Assembly (NCBI RefSeq): GCF_965363235.1
Contig: NC_134845.1
Coordinates: 32,908,154 to 32,972,153 of the forward strand
Length of the DNA stretch: 64,000 nt
Direction: 5' to 3'
DNA from: Mytilus galloprovincialis
Taxonomy: Eukaryota; Mollusca; Bivalvia; Mytilida; Mytilidae
The notes beneath the pieces are model-generated. The model had not been told where the DNA came from and searched no databases. It saw only the letters and a program-made list of their open reading frames with translations. This document shows, piece by piece, positions 61,380-64,000 of this stretch. How positions within the stretch are numbered: the first letter of the stretch is position 1; every line of letters begins with the position of its first letter. The position numbers and the translations under genes are program-made.

Positions 61380-61475
61380 CCACAACTAAAAGATGTTATC
61401 ACCGTTAAACTGGCGATAGGCGGAAGTGAGAATATCGACTGTAGCAATTCGGAATGTACATATATCTCTGATTGA
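61380..61475 (+). other. Possible terminal exon
   Basis: After the acceptor TATTTACAG, 31 open codons (PQLKDVITVKLAIGG, SENIDCSNSECTYISD) end in TGA. The regular composition and good acceptor suggest an exon, but the family and partner exons are unknown. Confidence 0.25.
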
Positions 61476-62104
61476 GATTAGTTACATGTATTTTTTTTTT
61501 TAATATTTTTATAGATATAAACCATACTTGCGTCTGAAAATTTATACTCTCATCACTTTTGACTAATCAATATCTTCATATCGAGCTTTAGATAGTTGTA
61601 TATTTTTGACGAATATAATATTGACTTATCTTTGGCAAGCATAGAGAATGATATAATAAGGACCATCTAATACGAAAATTTATTCACAATTCGAATACAA
61701 TGCATATGCATAAATCGCTGTCTTTCAGATATCATTTTGATGATCAATTTATCAAACCAAATATAATTCAAACAGCTGATTTCTACCGTTGATAAATGAG
61801 GCATGGAAGGGGTAAAATAATGGTATAGATTTAGTGAAAACATTTCGCAGATATTTAATGTATCATCCAGTGAAAACCAATGAATGAATTCCTCCATTTC
61901 ATTACTATCAAAATATGTATTTTGAGTTTATTAGTAGATTCTGTTGGTGCTTCCTTTCAATATTCTATGGAGAGATATGGTGAAACTACTTTAAAAAGTG
62001 CATAAAAAAAATCCCCGAATTGGAATGATGCTCATATAGACAAATTCCATTTGCAAGAGTTAGACATTGGTAATCTTTATGTATATCCTTATGCAAAAAG
62101 ATAT

Positions 62105-62200
62105 AAGGTACCAGGTTTATAATTTAGTACGCCAGATGCGCGTTTCGTCTACATTAGACTCACCAGTGACGCTCATATCTAAATATTTATAGAGCCAAAG
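62105..62200 (-). repeat. Retrozyme end with near-complete hammerhead, inverted
   Basis: The minus strand reads GAGCGTCACTGGTGAG, TC-TAATGTA-GAC, GAAACGCGCATC, TGGCGTAC and CCTGGTACC. Stem II is fully paired; the core has CUGGUGA and the triplet is ATC, still of the NUH class (H = C). Confidence 0.7.
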
Positions 62201-62479
62201 ATCAACATTTGTTTTCTTATGAATTAAAAAAAAATTCAAGTACTACCTGTGTTCTAATATTTTATACTAAATAAATTATTATATTAACATACCTATTGAA
62301 CATGTGGAAGCTTTATGAATTTGGTGCGTTTGAAAAAAAATCGTAATCAGCAAAGCTCAAAACAAACAATTTGAAAGGCAAAAATATATGGATACTTATA
62401 TTCTTAGTTTAGTTTAGACATATTTATTTTTAGTGGATTGGGAAACAATTTATTGCACCTTATATAAATCCCTTTACAC

Positions 62480-62640
62480 TTTGCGGGTGCGAGGGCTGCC
62501 TTGTAGCGGCATTAGCGTGCTCCTTTTCAAAATCTACAAGGGTGTCTTTAACGTGCAAGAGAAATAATTCTCTCTTTAACACGGGTCAGCCATTGATCGT
62601 TCCCTTCCGACGGAGTATAATCGTTTCCTCATCAAGACCA
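62480..62640 (+). repeat. Dispersed repeat
   Basis: TTTAACGTGCAAGAG, AACACGGGTCAGCCA and TTCCGACGGAGTATAATCG resemble a repeat I know from bivalve genomes. No ORF. Confidence 0.4.
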
Positions 62641-62679
62641 TACTCGCAAATGGTGTCAAAAAGTAAATCACAAAAATAC

Positions 62680-63215
62680 TGAACTCAGAGGAAAGTCTGA
62701 TCTGAAAGTCCATAATCACATGGCAAAATCAAATGACAAAACACATCAAAAACGAATGGACAAGAGCTGTCATATTACATCAAATGTAGAAAATGATGCT
62801 CAAGGGAGAGCCGAAAATTAAGACCCTGAAATTTTCTCCCTTCAACGACACTTACATACTTGCAGGGATATACGAACAATATACAACAGTGTTGTTTGCT
62901 GGCTAAGACTATAGACGTCTCATAATAATATCATGTTCTGGTTAATGGTATCATTGTTTTCTTTCGTGTTGTTATATTGTTTCAGTCCCATTCCAAATGG
63001 AGCATGGTAAACATAACCAAAGTTGAAATTCATCATTAACCGTAAGTGTATTGGTTGCTATGAATATTAAACAGTCGCATAAAATTCCATTATATTGTGA
63101 ACGATGTGTAAACAAAAGAAACAGACATAATAGTTGAAAAAGTCAAAAATAGGGGTACAGCAGTCAACATTGTGTTATAATATCAATCACTAAGATAACA
63201 AACAAATATGTAATA
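62680..63215. repeat. Dispersed repeat shared with 24320-24740
   Basis: CTGAAAGTCCATAATCACAT, ACGAATGGACAAGAGCTGTC, CAGTCGCATAAAATTCC and GCAGTCAACATTGTGTTAT. Confidence 0.5.
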
Positions 63216-63306
63216 AAGAAGCACTTTAAATCTCGGATTTTGTAAATAATAATTTTTTTTATTGAAAGATTCGTTTAAGTTTAAATGTTTAAAAATTAAA
63301 CTGTAG

Positions 63307-63417
63307 GTACCAAACATTGCAGTAATTGGATCTGGTGGAGAACTGTGTGCTGTAGTTGGAATGTGTGGTGCTATGGTAGCATTGAAAGACTTGGGAATTT
63401 TAGATGGTGTCATATAA
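63307..63417 (+). pseudogene. Fragment of a cytosolic phospholipase A2 catalytic domain
   Basis: After a CTGTAG acceptor the frame reads VPNIAVIGSGGELCAVVG, then MVALKDLGILDGVI and TAA. It matches the cPLA2 oxyanion-hole region, which in the family has the form GSGGGxRA followed by a GxxxALxxxGILD helix. Here the third Gly and the Arg of that motif are replaced (GGE, C) and a stop follows at once. No other cPLA2 exon is seen. A decayed or carried-along exon is likely. Confidence 0.55.
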
Positions 63418-64000
63418 ATTGAAGCAGAGTAGACATATACAAAATAATAGGCAATTATGATATTTAGACTTCTACGAGCAGGGAGTAAATTATCACTGAT
63501 ATATAGTCGAAATACCATACTGAGGAAAAGTTTTTATTTAATAGAAATCGTGTGTTGTTTCCAGCTGTGGTCTTACTTTATAATTTTCCATTTTTTTCTC
63601 TAGGTTTTAAACGATTTATCTGTTTAGTAGACTGAAATACCAACAAAAATTGTGTGTTTGTTTTCTCCGCGCTTTACTAGCTATAATATTTCATCACGAC
63701 AGAGACGACTCGAATGGAAGTGTCTCACAGTTAAGATATTTTGTTCTTGATTACGAAAATAACAGTTTATATTTTCTTTATTGTTTCGATTTCAGTAGTA
63801 TTTATTAATTACTTACTATATTTTGTCGACATGAGATTGAGTATCATAAAAGAGGGGCAATATATACAAAAGGGACAGTCAAAAGAATGTGGAATTAAAA
63901 TCCCGCAATTGGAACTGTCTAGTCATTTATATATTTTCATTATTTTAAAACATGCTTCTGATAGTATATTCATTTGTTATTCTTTAATAGTAAACACATA
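63418..64000. other. No feature seen
   Basis: AT-rich to the window end; nothing could be supported. Confidence 0.5.

Noticed and set aside
1..64000. tRNA, rRNA or CRISPR arrays
   Set aside because: No cloverleaf with A/B boxes, rRNA segment or regularly spaced short repeat was found on reading either strand by eye.

Overview
The window looks like nuclear DNA of a marine mussel (Mytilidae, probably Mytilus). This is inferred from several signs: AT-rich sequence, small GT-AG exons spread over kilobase introns, hammerhead-bearing retrozyme repeats and other dispersed repeats I associate with bivalve genomes, Ty3-type retrotransposons, and expanded immune-type receptor families (MEGF-like, Ly6/uPAR, IgGFc-binding domains). 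Nothing in it is bacterial or viral.

Host genes, all on the + strand. (1) Positions 1-605 are the 3' end of a receptor whose cytoplasmic tail carries YxxM/YxxL-type tyrosine motifs. (2) Positions 8261-21220 hold a complete 7-exon paralogue (437 aa by my splice model). (3) Positions 25769-36049 hold a second complete 7-exon paralogue (424 aa). Both full genes have a signal-peptide exon, three exons making one small Cys-rich MEGF/EGF-like ectodomain, two variable stalk exons, and one large exon for the membrane segment and the whole tail. Exons 1-4 have identical lengths (92, 53, 112, 83 nt) and all intron phases match. (4) Positions 38660-56436 hold a different 9-exon gene (646 aa): signal peptide, two Ly6/uPAR (three-finger) domains each built from three exons, and an IgGFc-binding-protein-type domain on a single last exon. 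It looks secreted, since no membrane segment follows.

Mobile DNA fills the introns. A full-length Ty3 element (41805-48861, antisense) lies in intron 3 of the Ly6/IgGFc gene. It has 813-bp LTRs with three differences, a CATG target duplication and one open 1668-codon gag-pol frame, but its reverse transcriptase lacks about 13 residues normally present. A broken Ty3 copy of another lineage (about 10399-15465, antisense) fills intron 2 of the first receptor gene. A two-unit 355-bp tandem repeat at 4315-5071 carries hammerhead ribozyme cores (a retrozyme), and at least eight relics of that family are scattered through the window on both strands. Other elements are a TTAA-flanked MITE at 39318-39600, a larger MITE inside a retrozyme copy (57059-57652), three fold-back palindromes (31975, 33775, 54250), remnants of a YIDD-type reverse transcriptase ORF (3.1, 26.8, 61.0 kb) and many dispersed repeats.

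The last 7.5 kb (56437-64000) has no convincing intact gene: retrozyme relics, a cPLA2 fragment, a small signal-peptide-like ORF and one possible exon. The receptor paralogues and the Ly6/IgGFc gene form a plausible cluster of cell-surface and secreted recognition genes. The tails suggest SH2-mediated signalling (PI3-kinase p85 and Crk-type sites). All gene functions are inferred from motifs, and all splice models are manual.
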